Assembly: GCA_942159475.1 (NCBI GenBank)
Contig: OW804094.1
Coordinates: forward strand, 56,602,966 to 56,666,965
Origin: Sthenelais limicola
Lineage: Eukaryota; Annelida; Polychaeta; Phyllodocida; Sigalionidae
DNA: 64,000 bases
Direction: 5' to 3'
A program made the translations under genes and the position numbers. The number at the start of each line of letters is the position of its first letter. Within the stretch, counting starts at the first letter, position 1. Of this stretch, positions 24,101-34,244 are shown in pieces. The notes below the pieces were generated by a model. It had not been told where the DNA came from and did no database searches. It saw only the letters and a list, made by a program, of their open reading frames with translations.

Positions 24101-25642
24101 CTGAAATTAAATCATTTAATCACCCCGTTGAGAGAGTAAATATTAAAAGATTTTTACAGTTTCCTTAATGATCGTTCAAAGTATACTATGGTTACGGCAT
24201 TTAATATTTATATAAAAATAGGTTTTTAAATAGATGATTAATGAGGCATGAGGATGATATGAAAGTGATGAAGACACCAGGCTTTTGTTTTTTCAATATT
24301 TCTAGTGATGGGCTGTGATGAGGGTGATTGGTTTTGTGATTATATTTAAAAAATTTTAATTCTATTTTTAATTCTACTCGTCTTTGAGCTTTGGAAAATT
24401 CATTGACGATTCTTTTTCTATAGCAATAGTCAGTAATCTTCATATTGATTTTCATTTACCAGTTGCATTTAGTCTTTTCTTACACATACCTAATTTACAT
24501 GTGTAGATGCTACCAAGGTTGCAGTAGCCACCAAATTAATTCTCCCATTATCTACTCATCATGGCAATTCATATTCGTTAAAAATAACCCATCCATCACA
24601 TTATTTTCTTCCCATGCCCTGGCATTGAGTCACAAACAATAATTATCGTGAAACTGCCCTTTTCTCACACTGCATACTTCCTGGAGGAATAGTTTGTATA
24701 ATATTCGTCTTCACTAACCCTAACTTCAACTATAAGGCCAATTGTTAATGGGCAAATCAATTGAAAGAATATCTATTGAGTACTGAGCGAAAATATGCAG
24801 GCATCTTATCTGTGCTTGGACTCCTCCCAAGAATCTGTCTATACTATTGATTATTCCATGTCCATGTCTATGTTAAAATAGTATAGTACCAGCTATGATA
24901 GTAAATTAAATATATAACATCTGCAAATATTGTCTTAAAGTATCTTTGGTAAATTGATAGTCCTAACTGAGAACAGTACATGTAATTATGTATAATAATA
25001 CATTTTGAATAAAGATAATAACTTCTTATCAAATCATAGAAGGTATTCATTTATTCTGCGTCATATATTGACATAAATTGTGTCATTATTTAAGCAAACT
25101 CTCCTGAATTCGCTGGATAATAACTCCACGAGCATACAGCAGATGAAAAACGGAAGTATAAGCACTTATGAAAATCTTTTGCAAGTGCAAGTCTACTACG
25201 AAGAACTGAATTATGAAACCATAAGTGAAACGGAGGCGTATAATGTAAGCTATACAACATATTCTAATTCATGTTAACTGATATTTCATCTGATATGGAG
25301 AGATTTACCTATAATCGCAAGTAAAATAAAAGAAGTGGTGAGATATGACCTTCTATGTCGGTGATTTCAGGTATGAATTTATTGTATTTAACACACTTAT
25401 TCAGTCCAGATATGTGTGTAACAGTTTGTATAACTTCTTTGCAGTGGTCGGAATACCTTTCAGATCTTGGTGGAGCTGTTGGCCTATACATTGGAGCATC
25501 TATCGTCAGTCTATTTGAATTTGCTGAGCTTGGTACCGATTTGTTAGTGCTTATAATTGGTCGTCTATGTAACAAAGAGCGGCAGATGAAGGCACCCTCT
25601 CATTCCATAAGCGTGATTCCTATGACCCAGCCTATCTCTTGA
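17928..25642 (+). CDS. DEG/ENaC-family sodium channel, nine exons (N-terminus missing)
   Basis: Nine exons (17928-18144, 19013-19122, 19386-19549, 20276-20389, 20639-20771, 20970-21042, 21277-21334, 25095-25244, 25445-25642) join in frame to about 405 residues. The extracellular domain shows family landmarks in order: DLIVSCTFEGYDC, WNWKHGNCYSFN, YGLKLILNIDQ, GARVVIHD, FGIRK, YGNC, cysteine-rich segments CQKTC and CAYCYEPC, LSTATWP, YYEELNYE. Then the second membrane segment with the G-A-S selectivity filter (LGGAVGLYIGASIVSLFE) and a short cytoplasmic tail. It would form a trimeric amiloride-type Na+ channel (ASIC/BASIC/peptide-gated type not resolvable). Family members usually have 500-600 residues. 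The N-terminal tail, first membrane helix and the FPAVTICN-type segment were not found upstream. Poly(A) signal at 25929. Confidence 0.93.
19013..19122 (+). CDS. DEG/ENaC exon b, ends at a GC donor
   Basis: After 'ggttttcag'. Gives PTLWTGTWNWKHGNCYSFN and SVRPGHTYG. The frame is open to G|GCATGT, where only a GC donor gives the phase needed by the next exon. A TA-repeat (19127-19150) follows immediately. Confidence 0.8.
19386..19549 (+). CDS. DEG/ENaC exon c
   Basis: LKLILNIDQAEYLD through GARVVIHD to FGIRK. Phase-1 entry, ends AAG|GTTGAT in phase 0. Confidence 0.9.
19655..20000. mobile_element. MITE with perfect 14-bp terminal inverted repeats
   Basis: TTTACTCCACGGTG at 19655-19668 is exactly inverted at 19987-20000. 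No coding content. Inside are a GTGGTACA..TGTACCAC hairpin and three TAGGCCTACAT units at about 19856-19893. It lies in the intron between channel exons c and d. Superfamily unknown; possible ATAG target duplication. Confidence 0.75.
20005..20163. repeat. Long imperfect foldback hairpin
   Basis: Arms of about 60 bp (20005-20066 and 20103-20163) pair with few mismatches around GGTGGTCTGGCATCAAGGAT, with a ~36-bp loop. It begins 5 bp after the MITE. Either a second small foldback element or part of a composite one. As RNA in the channel intron it would form a long hairpin. Confidence 0.8.
20276..20389 (+). CDS. DEG/ENaC exon d
   Basis: LDVSRMNGLYGNC and on to WSNYSLK. Phase 0 at both ends, after 'ttatttcag' and before GTACAA. 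Confidence 0.9.
20639..20771 (+). CDS. DEG/ENaC exon e
   Basis: ACQKTCWQALVMYNCDCFDAK to PCSVRNQTN, the cysteine-rich CxxxC..C.C block. Ends C|GTGAGT in phase 1. Confidence 0.92.
20970..21042 (+). CDS. DEG/ENaC exon f
   Basis: VCLEMVNNIYNAETSCAYCY then EPC. Ends AA|GTAAGT in phase 2. Confidence 0.9.
21277..21334 (+). CDS. DEG/ENaC exon g
   Basis: QTIYQPILSTATWPAKHYK, the family's LSTA.WP motif. Ends AAG|GTAGGT in phase 0. A 3.8-kb intron follows. Confidence 0.92.
21370..21666. mobile_element. MITE/foldback element with G/C tracts
   Basis: Ends GCCTTAGGGACTGTTCAT and the inverted ATGAACAGTCCCTGAGGC; pairing extends ~27 bp with a few mismatches. Inside each end is a long G- or C-run. The core has degenerate repeats of 'ttttgcacaga'. 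Non-coding. Related in layout to the element at 1-171. Inserted in the channel intron. Confidence 0.75.
22357..22430 (+). repeat. tRNA-derived SINE head (decayed)
   Basis: TAGTATATAGTGGTTAGCAT matches a Pol III A-box/D-arm of an Asp/Glu-type tRNA; 'gggtcccatgtttatcacc' is a damaged B-box region, followed by 'gttgggacata' and a T-run. Not a functional tRNA, because the acceptor stem does not pair. Confidence 0.5.
23101..23463 (+). pseudogene. Gag-like fragment with in-frame TAG
   Basis: Starts MIVCGACGQEHSRPGETSC, a C-x2-C-x3-H-x7-C zinc motif with the same spacing as the N-terminus of the Ngaro gag at 59134 (CDVCEESHEGTVGESC). A TAG at 23284-23286 interrupts a frame that continues in phase (IDKLMSMATLQQQQLTALIA) until about 23463, where similarity and coding character fade. 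I infer the 5' end of a retroelement gag ORF. It could also be an exon of a host gene. It lies inside the channel intron. Confidence 0.45.
23575..25094. other. Rest of large channel intron
   Basis: A+T-rich; no further gene, repeat array or motif supported. Confidence 0.5.
25095..25244 (+). CDS. DEG/ENaC exon h
   Basis: QTLLNSLDNNSTSIQQ, then VYYEELNYETISETEAYN, the conserved pre-TM2 strand. Phase 0 at both ends, before GTAAGC. Confidence 0.92.
25445..25642 (+). CDS. DEG/ENaC last exon: TM2, filter, C-terminus
   Basis: WSEYLSDLGGAVGLYIGAS is the post-strand and pore helix with the G-x-S filter, then a hydrophobic helix and a ~25-residue tail ending TQPIS and TGA. Confidence 0.95.
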   Translation, partial: WSEYLSDLGGAVGLYIGASIVSLFEFAELGTDLLVLIIGRLCNKERQMKAPSHSISVIPMTQPIS

Positions 25643-25928
25643 CACTCTAGCTGAGGAAGATATATATATAATATAATTATCAGTATTTTTATTCATGTAA
25701 CAAGAAACTTCATACGACTTCAACTCTTCAATCTTCTTTATTTCCCGAATGTTATTTTGACAAATTAGTGTGAACATAATGTAACTAATTTCCGTTTCCA
25801 AAGGAAACGTTTCTCGAATTCAGTTACTTGTGTTGGATGTCAAGTGATAGTTACTGTGATGTACTATGACTGAAATTGTTTTATATCTACATAAAACAAA
25901 CATTTAACTTGAACTTAAATTAAAGCAT

Positions 25929-25934
25929 AATAAA
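25929..25934 (+). terminator. Poly(A) signal of channel gene
   Basis: AATAAA 287 bp after the channel stop codon. Confidence 0.5.
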
Positions 25935-26297
25935 GGGATGAATCACGAGAGGATTTTTGTATATTGGTTTAATGAATCCCCTTTCCCATTTTGTATAAGC
26001 CCCATGTACAGAATCCCGCAGGTTGTCAATTTGCAATCCCGTTTTTCTATTTTCAATCCCTACCTGTGAAAATTAAATCCGAAAGACAAGAGACAGTTCA
26101 GTTGTACAAGTGAATACAGAACATCGTCAGAACATCGTTATATCGATCTCATACCTCTAGAAGATGGAATTAACATATTAAATTGTTGATATATTGGACA
26201 TGTCGACTAAAATATTGAAGTTGCCAATTTGAATTACGTATAGTTTCAGTTTCAGATAATTAACATCAGATACTCAGATATAATTAAACATCAGTAT
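25935..26297. other. No feature seen
   Basis: Intergenic between the channel gene and the LINE relic; only a short 'tcaatcc' repetition. Confidence 0.45.
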
Positions 26298-26850
26298 TTA
26301 AAAATGGATCAACAGATGCGTGGTAGGATTTTCTAAAATATTGTCTGAAATACTTCCCGGTCTTGTAAATCTGCTGTTCATTAGGTAGATTGTTCCATAA
26401 CATTGGCATTGTCTATAAATAAGACTGAAAATTTCGATTTTTGGATGAGGAACAATTAATTTTTTTCCTCCCTTGAAACTCCTTAAACCAATTCTTCTAT
26501 TATCGACATTCTTCTCAACTCTCGACCTGGATAGTACCACCAATACCGCCTGGATAAAAGAGAAGCTAAATTTAGTCGGGAATGGATTTCTTCAGTGCTA
26601 GTTAATTTAGGGAGGCCTAAAATAATTTTAAGATCCACATACGGCCGAAACGTTGGGTTGAATAAAATAATAGGAAAGCTAAGTGCGAGATTGGTGTTAT
26701 AGTGATGGCTTCTTTTTTTATATATCATATAATTATTTCTGTATAGTTGAATCAATACTTTTATATTGCCAAAATATGGACACTCAGGGCGTAGTTCTCT
26801 AATTTTTTCAGAATACATTACGCATTCAACTTTAAGTCCACCTGGTGTGA
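26298..26850 (-). pseudogene. Decayed LINE RT C-terminal fragment
   Basis: Reads LKIILGLPKLTSTEEIH..LASLLSRR, then EKNVDNRRIGLR..GGKKLIVPHP, and in a shifted frame MPMLWNNLP..K.FRQYF. These align in order with the tail of the LINE at 3290 (ALKLPKLSSTRDIH, ENIDDRKINLR, GKKLKVPKP, MPILWNKL). It is an old copy of a related family with frameshifts, lacking the catalytic RT core. Confidence 0.7.
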
Positions 26851-28039
26851 TACATCACTTCTATACGGGTACAATAGTTGCTTTTGTCAATGAGAACTGC
26901 AGCCCCTGCATAAAGTCTTATGATAGCTATACTCGACACATCTATGAATATTGTTGCAATATTGATCAAATATCAATCAAATAATCATGTTATCAAAATG
27001 TTCTCTACCCTTTTGTCAAAACCAAGAAGGGAAAAAAGTCAGAGATATGCGCAAGAGAATAGAAATTGAAAATGCTTATTTTTGTCCTGGGAAATTGTGG
27101 GTATATGAACATAGCCTAAGTTTCTTTTACTCGACATGGTATTCATATTCAGTTTATGATATGATATAATATAATCTTAAATTGTCCCGATCTAAGTTGG
27201 GTATCTGGGGTCGATCCAATATATTAGAACTTGAATCGAATCACAGACTGGCAAACACATTTTATACGTCCAGATTCGAGCCACTTATAGTATGACATAC
27301 ATTAGGTTAAATAAGAGGACGCTTTATCTTCATCAATAAGCTTTAAGGTTATATTAATTCGCTAAACTGTCACTCACGTGCAACACCTTGTGCAGTAATT
27401 CCATTAATGTAATTACTAATGCCCTCTGTTGGTTCGACTTGGAACTAGGAGGGAATGGTTCAAAATGGCACATTTCAAACTATTTCCGGTAGACGCCGCC
27501 AGAGTCGCATATTCACCGGCACGCTGCTTCTTAAGAGGAGTGTACTCTTTGTATTTTGTATTTTAAGATTTTTATTCAGCAATAGAACATTATGTAACAA
27601 TTACAATTTTCTCAGGACGTGCTGATTTAATTATAGAATATAAGTTCATTTATAAATAATAATCTGTTGACAAGCAATTTATATGGATCATAAGATATAA
27701 GAATAATTTACAAATTACAACTTCTATAGCCTGGCACATAGGCAGTTTACAGCATAATAAACACAAAATTAAAATCCAGTCCCAGCGTTGTGTCTAAATC
27801 ATATAATCCTAATGGGTGGATCCTTCTTATGTATATATTTACCATCCCTAGATTCTTTCTCAACGAGAAGGGTTAATGTCAGCTATTACCAAGGTCATAC
27901 AAAAATCAAACATCAACCATCATAGCAGTACATAATAAGTATTGAACAGACAATCAGAACAGGACCAATCAGAAAACATCTGCCAGATGCCAGATTTCTC
28001 TAGTGTTATTAAATGTGTTCATACAGAGTGATCTTACCT
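26851..28039. other. No gene recognised
   Basis: A+T-rich intergenic sequence with short frames only. Confidence 0.5.
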
Positions 28040-28290
28040 CCTTGGAAAAATCAGTTTATCCTCTAATTCTCTAACTTCTGGTGGTAATGCATTCCAAATG
28101 ATTTAATTCTTCCTATCAAACTCCTTCGAATATTTTCTTTCCTCCACCTCTCTACCTCTATTCTACCATGGTCTCTAAGATCATATTCATGCTCGACGGG
28201 TTCTCTCCCCTTCTCACTAGCCCAAAACAAATTTAAAATTCTAGATAATCTTCTATAAGATAATGGCACAACTCCACAATTTACACGTAA
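28040..28290 (-). pseudogene. Short LINE C-terminal remnant
   Basis: LPLSYRRLSRILNLF, then ERWRKENIRRSLIGR, and after a frameshift WNALPPEVREL. The WN.LP.EV string is the standard end of CR1/L2-like ORF2 proteins. Diverged from the other LINE copies here, probably another family. Confidence 0.55.
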
Positions 28291-28474
28291 TGTATATATG
28301 TTGTAGTTCTATCATCAGCACCCCTACTTCTTATATTTTTTATCAATCTCAGACATTTATTCTGAATAAGTTGCACTCGTCTGATATGTTACCTGGAAGA
28401 TAGATCTATAAAAATTCCCCAAACTGTAAAACTGGCAGAATATATGTTTTTTAAATAAATTTATTTCATTTTGA

Positions 28475-28880
28475 GATTTGCCTAGATTTGCTGGGTTAGT
28501 ATGGGTCAAATTGAATTATTTTACACTATAATGCAATTTTCATTGGAAACTGTTGTGCCAATGATTTATTTAATAACGATATTGCATTTGTAGGCTAACA
28601 AAACATACATTTAGACACCTAGAATGTATTCGTAGCCCCATTGGAAGCAGAGAAAAGCCTGTTTACAGATTTGCTGGATCGGTTGCTGCCAAATTAAATT
28701 ATTTTACTACATAATGCAATTTTCATTGGAAATTGTTGGGTCAATGATTTTTTAAATGATTGTATTACATTTGTAGGCTAATGAAACATGCATTTAGACA
28801 CCTAGAACATATTCCTAGCCCCATTAGAAGCAGAGATATGCCAGTTTACAGATTTGACATGTTCAGTGGTGGCCATCTTG
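28475..28880 (+). repeat. 183-bp tandem duplication (2.2 units)
   Basis: 'caaatt(g/a)aattattttac' starts at 28507 and 28690, followed by long matching sequence (ataatgcaattttcattgg; acatttagacacctaga). A partial third unit begins near 28850. Non-coding. Confidence 0.75.
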
Positions 28881-29149
28881 AATATCTCAAATTGCTCAAG
28901 GTCAGGAACTTCACATCACACAGGAATGTGATATAGGGACCCCATAGATGATAAATCAAGAGAGAAAAAAACTTTATCCGGGATTTCCGGGTTAGGCTCT
29001 CCGATTGCCGGACTATTATCTAAAAACCCCTTTCCCTCATTTAGTGTCATTTTTTTTTCAATACTGCATGGTACATGGGGACAAACTAGGATTTAGAACC
29101 ATACATAGAATATATGGGTCAGTTAGCCCAATTAAGATGATATTTACAC

Positions 29150-30170
29150 ACTTCAAATGATGATAAATAATGCACATTTAGATGGACTTTAAATTCCCTG
29201 TGCTGTGTAAAGGCCCCAAATCTTCCACCGAGATTCTTTTGGGGTCAATAGGTGTTACTGAATTATTGAAAACTTTTAAAGTTCTATTGATATGTATTGG
29301 GAGAAGAAAAAGTTGAGAGAGGCGTCTATGACCATTTCTTAGTTGGTAACCCAAGTCCTGGTCAGTAAATATAACCGTTCTTCCAAGTAGACTTAGGCTT
29401 CTCATTTCTCTTCTCAGGGAATAAGGCAGAATCTTACAATGTACATGTACACTCCTCTTCTTCTATATCAATCACCATAAATAATTTTCGAGGCCTTATT
29501 CTGCAATTTTTGGAGACGGATATAAGCAGATTTCGTTGCTAAATCAATAAATATACAAGCTCTCTCAATAATTGGCAGAATGAAAGTTTTGCAAATTAGC
29601 AGACATCTTTCTTTGGAAAACAAGTGCTTGACCTTGATGAGTCTACTAAGATAATTACTAGCCATTCCATAATTGCAACTGATCTGTTTTAACATAGATA
29701 GATTACCCGTGAACCAGAGGCCAAAATACTTAAATTCTTGTACATATTCAACCCTAGCTCCATTCATAAAAACAGAGGGCATGTTCTTTTATATAATTCT
29801 CATTGGTACTTCGAAAAAATCAAGTTTTTGCTTTTTTTCCCGTTGACCTTCAGATAGTTATTATCCGTCCAAATTTTGAGCTTATCTAGATCATGTTGTA
29901 GTAAACGAGTCCTTACCTAATATTGGCATACCGATCGCGCAATCGTTAGTGTAGAGAATTAATTTTCCATGAAAAAGTAAGTTTAATTAAGTCATTCAAA
30001 TAGATCGTGAACATTAAAGGACCTAAAGTACTCCCCTGAGCGATGCCTACTTTCATGACCACTTTATCAGACATATACCTATTAAACACTGTTTTTACAT
30101 TCTCAGGAACTGAGAATGTTAGTGGATTGAGTACCATTCTGTCAAACATCTTTTTATCGTTTTAATCCCA
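29150..30170 (-). pseudogene. Decayed LINE reverse transcriptase
   Basis: From high to low coordinate: PENVKTVFNRYMSDK..GIAQGSTLGPLMFTIYLNDL (RT motif before the catalytic site), a degenerate TNDCAI where FADD is expected, LQHDLDKLKIWTDNNYLKVNG in a shifted frame, then EFKYFGLWFTGNLSML and LQKLQNKASKIIYG. Order and spacing are those of a CR1/Jockey-like ORF2, broken by stops and frameshifts and missing endonuclease and N-terminal RT. Inactive. Confidence 0.75.
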
Positions 30171-30339
30171 CATAAATGTGTTAGCTGATTGTGGGATTTG
30201 TGAGGTAACAATCAGTGTGAAATCATTTGTCTGATCAGTTCGCATGTTTGCAGAAGGCTTATCTACTCCACCCATTTCCACCATACACCACTTCACCCTG
30301 CCCCCCTCTGGTTATTACATAATAAGACAAACCAGGCCT

Positions 30340-30445
30340 GCCCCTAACCCAGTCATGGTTGGTTGCCCACGCCCTCCCTTGCCTTCCAGCTCCCTCCCTC
30401 CCTCCCTAGCCTTCCACCCATTACCCCCATCTCTCTTTCTCTCTC
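30340..30445 (+). repeat. CT-rich tract
   Basis: Pyrimidine-rich run with CTCC and CTCT units. The frame across it is an artefact of composition. Confidence 0.6.
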
Positions 30446-30869
30446 TCACTCTGAGTGCTGTTTTAGTGCATTCTACTAATTTTAGAGAGATCCACCTGAA
30501 AAACCCAAAATCATAATTACTTTAACAGAGATTTTACTGACCTCAGGAACCCTGTATATGACAGTATATACCCTGAATATGACAGTAAATATTCTGCATT
30601 TTCAGTTTAAGAAAGACTAAATTTCAGTAACTATGACTTGACATTGCGCACAAATAATTGATCCTGAGAAGTCATTTCCTTTGGAAACGCAGGGTATAAA
30701 CATTAAGTTAAACTGATTATGAAGTTAAATAGAAAAATAGTTGATTAAATCATTGATTAACTTAATAATTAGTAAACTTATAACTTGTTTGTGTCCTGTT
30801 AGTACAATATAAAGTTAGCAGTTTAACAGTTGAAACATCGAAACCAAGATTCCCTAGCTTTTTTTAATA

Positions 30870-31800
30870 ACAGTCAGATGTTTTACGCTATTAAAACATG
30901 CCACAATACCAACCCAACAGATAAATTCCTTCTTGAAATATTAGCTGCAGGTCTGAAGGCAAAAGAGGCTCTTTAAATGAAGGTACACAACCCGATTGCC
31001 TTTTTATTCCCTTCATAATTAATTTAATCACAAAGTCTTCCCGAAGATCCCAGCCACCATTAGTCTCATCTAGCATTGGGCCATATTCAACATTTTACAG
31101 TTACCCATTGATTTTAAGACACGTAAGAGAGAAGCACAATGTGACCTCACCCCTCTTACCACTCTTGATGCATGTATTAAAATTCTGACCAGATGTTGAA
31201 GTTGCTTCTTGGACAACTGTTTTGATGGTCTAACAAGGTTTAAAATTCCTTAGCTTAGTGATTTTTTGTTAGGTAAACGAAGTTGCATCCTTACTGAATG
31301 AACCTCAACACCAAGATAAATTGCAGACCGTAGCCGGGCATGTCCCCATCTCCCGTGCTATATAGTATCCAAGTTGACGCAGGCGTTTCACGAGAATCCG
31401 TTGAGCAGGTACCCCTTCTTCATAACTATGGACGATAATAATAGAAAAATCATCCAAATATGAAAAAAACATCGTGTATTGTGGAATCTCATCATGCGAG
31501 ACACAGTGTATGTTGTACGTGAAAAATAAAAGGGTAGACCTAGCTCCTATCTTTTTCCTATCAAACTTCCATTTGAGGCCAATATTGTCTGTTAGAAGGA
31601 TGAACTAGTACTGATCTATGGGCGGCCTGAATATCAACGGAGCTCATGATGTCACCATTAGCAAGCTCTGTAGTGACATCGCCAATTGTTATAAATGAAA
31701 AGCTTGAACAAACCTCGTCAGTAAAATTATTAACTGACAACCCCAATGGTCGTTTGCAATCAGTGACAGGTTTGACAAAGTTTAAGGTTTTGGATGAACA
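30870..31800 (-). pseudogene. Ngaro/DIRS-type relic: RT piece joined to recombinase piece
   Basis: Minus strand, high to low: GDIMSSVDIQAAHRSVLVHP matches FMSVVDIKSAYRAVPINP of the intact element at 60019. A frame at 31446-31460 gives YLDDF. Then RQLGYYIARE, AIYLGVEVHSVRMQLRLPNKK and HASRVVRGVRS follow the RT thumb/connection order. At 31076-30891 VIKLIMKGIKRQSG..PLLPSDL matches VIKSLLRGIAKLPG..PLLPMHL of the intact tyrosine recombinase. The RNase H region is absent between them, so an internal deletion is inferred. Many stops; inactive. Confidence 0.75.
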
Positions 31801-32409
31801 TTCCGTTCACTAGCACAAGCTGTACATAATATTTGATATGCAGATAGTTCTTAATCTTTATTTGATATGATATGTGGTGATATCGTTAAATCTATCAATT
31901 GAATGAAAATAACCTGAGCCATCGGTAAATTTCCCATTTCCACAATTCGATTAGATTTTACCGTTAATAGCTTTTGACAAGAACTATAAATAAAACTTTT
32001 ATACCTTTGCCATGTAAGTATAAAATGGGTCCTCTTACCCATATAAGACAGTTTGATTAATGGAAGATGCAATATTGAGGGATTCCGAAGCTATATTGTT
32101 ACATCACACAATAATGACTGAGTCACAAAGCTACATACTCCATATTATAGGTCACTTGCCTGCAAAATATCATGCAGTTGGAATAGTCAATTGCTAGGGA
32201 AATTGACACTTCAAATCCAATTAAATACCTAATGCCCTAGAGGAATATTAAGTTTACAGCCGAATACAGGCATCAGTAATGATGACCTATTATCAAAATT
32301 AATAAGCAAATATACATCTATGCATCAGTCCTGTAAAGCAAATGGCTTAATCTGAAATTCATAAGTCTTTAGACGGAATAACTCTCCCATCAAAAGTAAT
32401 AAAAAAAGG
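31801..32409. other. No gene recognised
   Basis: A+T-rich, no supported feature. Confidence 0.5.
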
Positions 32410-32564
32410 GTGTGCCACATGGTTGCACAAGTGATTCATGGTGGCATCCATAGGAAGATCTGGCACGCCAGAATTGGAGAACCAATTGTTTTGTAACAGT
32501 CTGACAATAAAGAATGTTTAAATTGAATTGAAGTTATTGTGCACTGTGCAACCATGTAGCACAC
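32410..32564. mobile_element. Small inverted-repeat element (155 bp)
   Basis: GTGTGCCACATGGTTGCACA at the left is inverted at the right (TGTGCAACCATGTAGCACAC) with one substitution. Flanked by A-run and T-run. Non-coding. It sits 6 bp before a hAT-like relic, which may or may not be related. Confidence 0.7.
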
Positions 32565-32570
32565 TTTTCA

Positions 32571-32890
32571 ATGTACGTTTTTATATACACAACAATTTCT
32601 AATAATCAAGAACAAACCGATCTGGGAAGCAAAGTTGATGTCTTTCTGCAGCAAAAGAAATTAATAGAACCAAGACCGAGCAAATATTGGGGAAATACTG
32701 ACAAAAGATCTGAAAAAGATCCTCTGGAAAATTTCGAATATCCCCCTGCCATTCCTTTACTTCGTAGATATGTGAAAACTGGGAATCAATTTGGGAAGTA
32801 AAGATATTTTTCTGCCTTACAACATACAGGAATAAAGAAGAGGAAGCTATATTTGAGGAACTGCGCCAAATGGAAAATCCTTTAGAATAA
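32571..32890 (+). pseudogene. Possible hAT transposase C-terminal relic
   Basis: KVDVFLQQKKLIEPRPSKYW then YPPAIPLLRRYVKTG resembles the hAT dimerisation domain (fL...i....d.l.yW...yP.la.l.r.yl). After an in-frame TAA (32799-32801), RYFSALQHTGIKKRKLYL resembles the terminal FS..g.i..kkR..L. Only ~100 codons are left and the catalytic core is absent. Assignment is by motif shape. Confidence 0.4.
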
Positions 32891-33900
32891 AGGTTTCACA
32901 GAGAATTTGTTTTATTTTGCCGAGTCTCAAAAAGAATGAAAAAAGAGAAAGAGACAAATAATTTTCTTACAAAAGTTGATATCAACTTCTGTAGTTTAAG
33001 AAATTAATCAAGAACACCGAGTTATGAAAACTGTATTATATAAAATATTTAGGGTTGTGCGTTGCGCTGCTATTTGGGCACAAACTTTGCATGGCAACTA
33101 TTATTGCATGGCAATTACGCTTTTAGAATTAAGCGAGTTCCCTATTAGATTAGTTAAGGTTCCCCGAAAAGAAACAACTAAGGCAATCGGATTTTCTGCA
33201 AAAAGAAAAGAAAAGAATTATGCTTGTCAATTTTGTATATAATAATATTATATACTCCCAATGACGATTCCTAATTGTCTGAATATGCGGTGGCCGTTGA
33301 AATAATACGGGATGAGACAATACAGTAATGAGAAAGCTTGAGAAAGCCTTGCCAAATTCTAATAATGTTCACTAATTCTTCCTGAGAATTAGATAACAGA
33401 AATCAAAGTCGTTCTTGCGATTCGGAGAATCATCTCAGCCTAATTGAGAATGGTCTCATTGACTCTATTTTGACGTATGCGTTATCATATCAAGTGAACC
33501 CAATGCCACGCAGCTGGTGGCAATAACGTATTAAATAATTAAAACTAGATTTTGGGTATTTTATATGCTCCGCAGTATTGTTCCTATCATTATTTGTTTT
33601 GTTTTTTCATTATAAGCAAACTTGAATTCTGGTTCATCTCTTCCGATATTGCACCAAATTTCATTTTGTTCTAGGAAACTATATGATAACAAAAAGATGA
33701 TAAGATAATTCGGTTTCGCGAAGTCAATGTCACCTATTTATAATATACATGCTTCAGTCTATTTGTCTGTGGTTCCGGATTGACCTCATTATATGAGTTC
33801 ACGTGGGGTTATCGTCGGGATAAAGAGCACTTCTGAGTAAAGCGCTAGACTATTTGGGTGTATTTAAAACACTTGCAGGATCACGTTCATATGTAGAATG
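32891..33900. other. No gene recognised
   Basis: Intergenic, probably including the promoter of the membrane-protein gene that starts near 33900. Confidence 0.45.
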
Positions 33901-33918
33901 TTAGAAGTTGAATCAAGA

Positions 33919-33933
33919 TGGATCATTTCTGAA
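33919..33933 (+). promoter_or_regulatory. Short upstream ORF in 5' exon
   Basis: ATG GAT CAT TTC TGA lies in the probable 5' untranslated exon that ends AATAAG|GTAAGC at 33942. Such a short uORF could reduce translation of the downstream reading frame. Confidence 0.35.
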
Positions 33934-34244
33934 TATAATAAGGTAAGCCTTTTCTATTGTAGGTATTCACGAAAAACCTTTAATTTTCAATTTTAAAATG
34001 TTGAGTTGGATTTTATATAATTTATGTTATGTCGTGGATCGATGGTTTTCTCAGTATGTTCTGACTAGACTCTCATATATATTCAACTATCAATTAAAGT
34101 GAGTCGAAAATCCACAGTAATAGCTGCGGTCTTATTATTTCGATTATTGATGCAAGTAATATTCTTGAGTTGAAATAAAAATGATTTCGAAAGCTTATTC
34201 TCGGGTTGAATACCTTTTCTTTTTGCCCTCTACAGTCGATAGGA

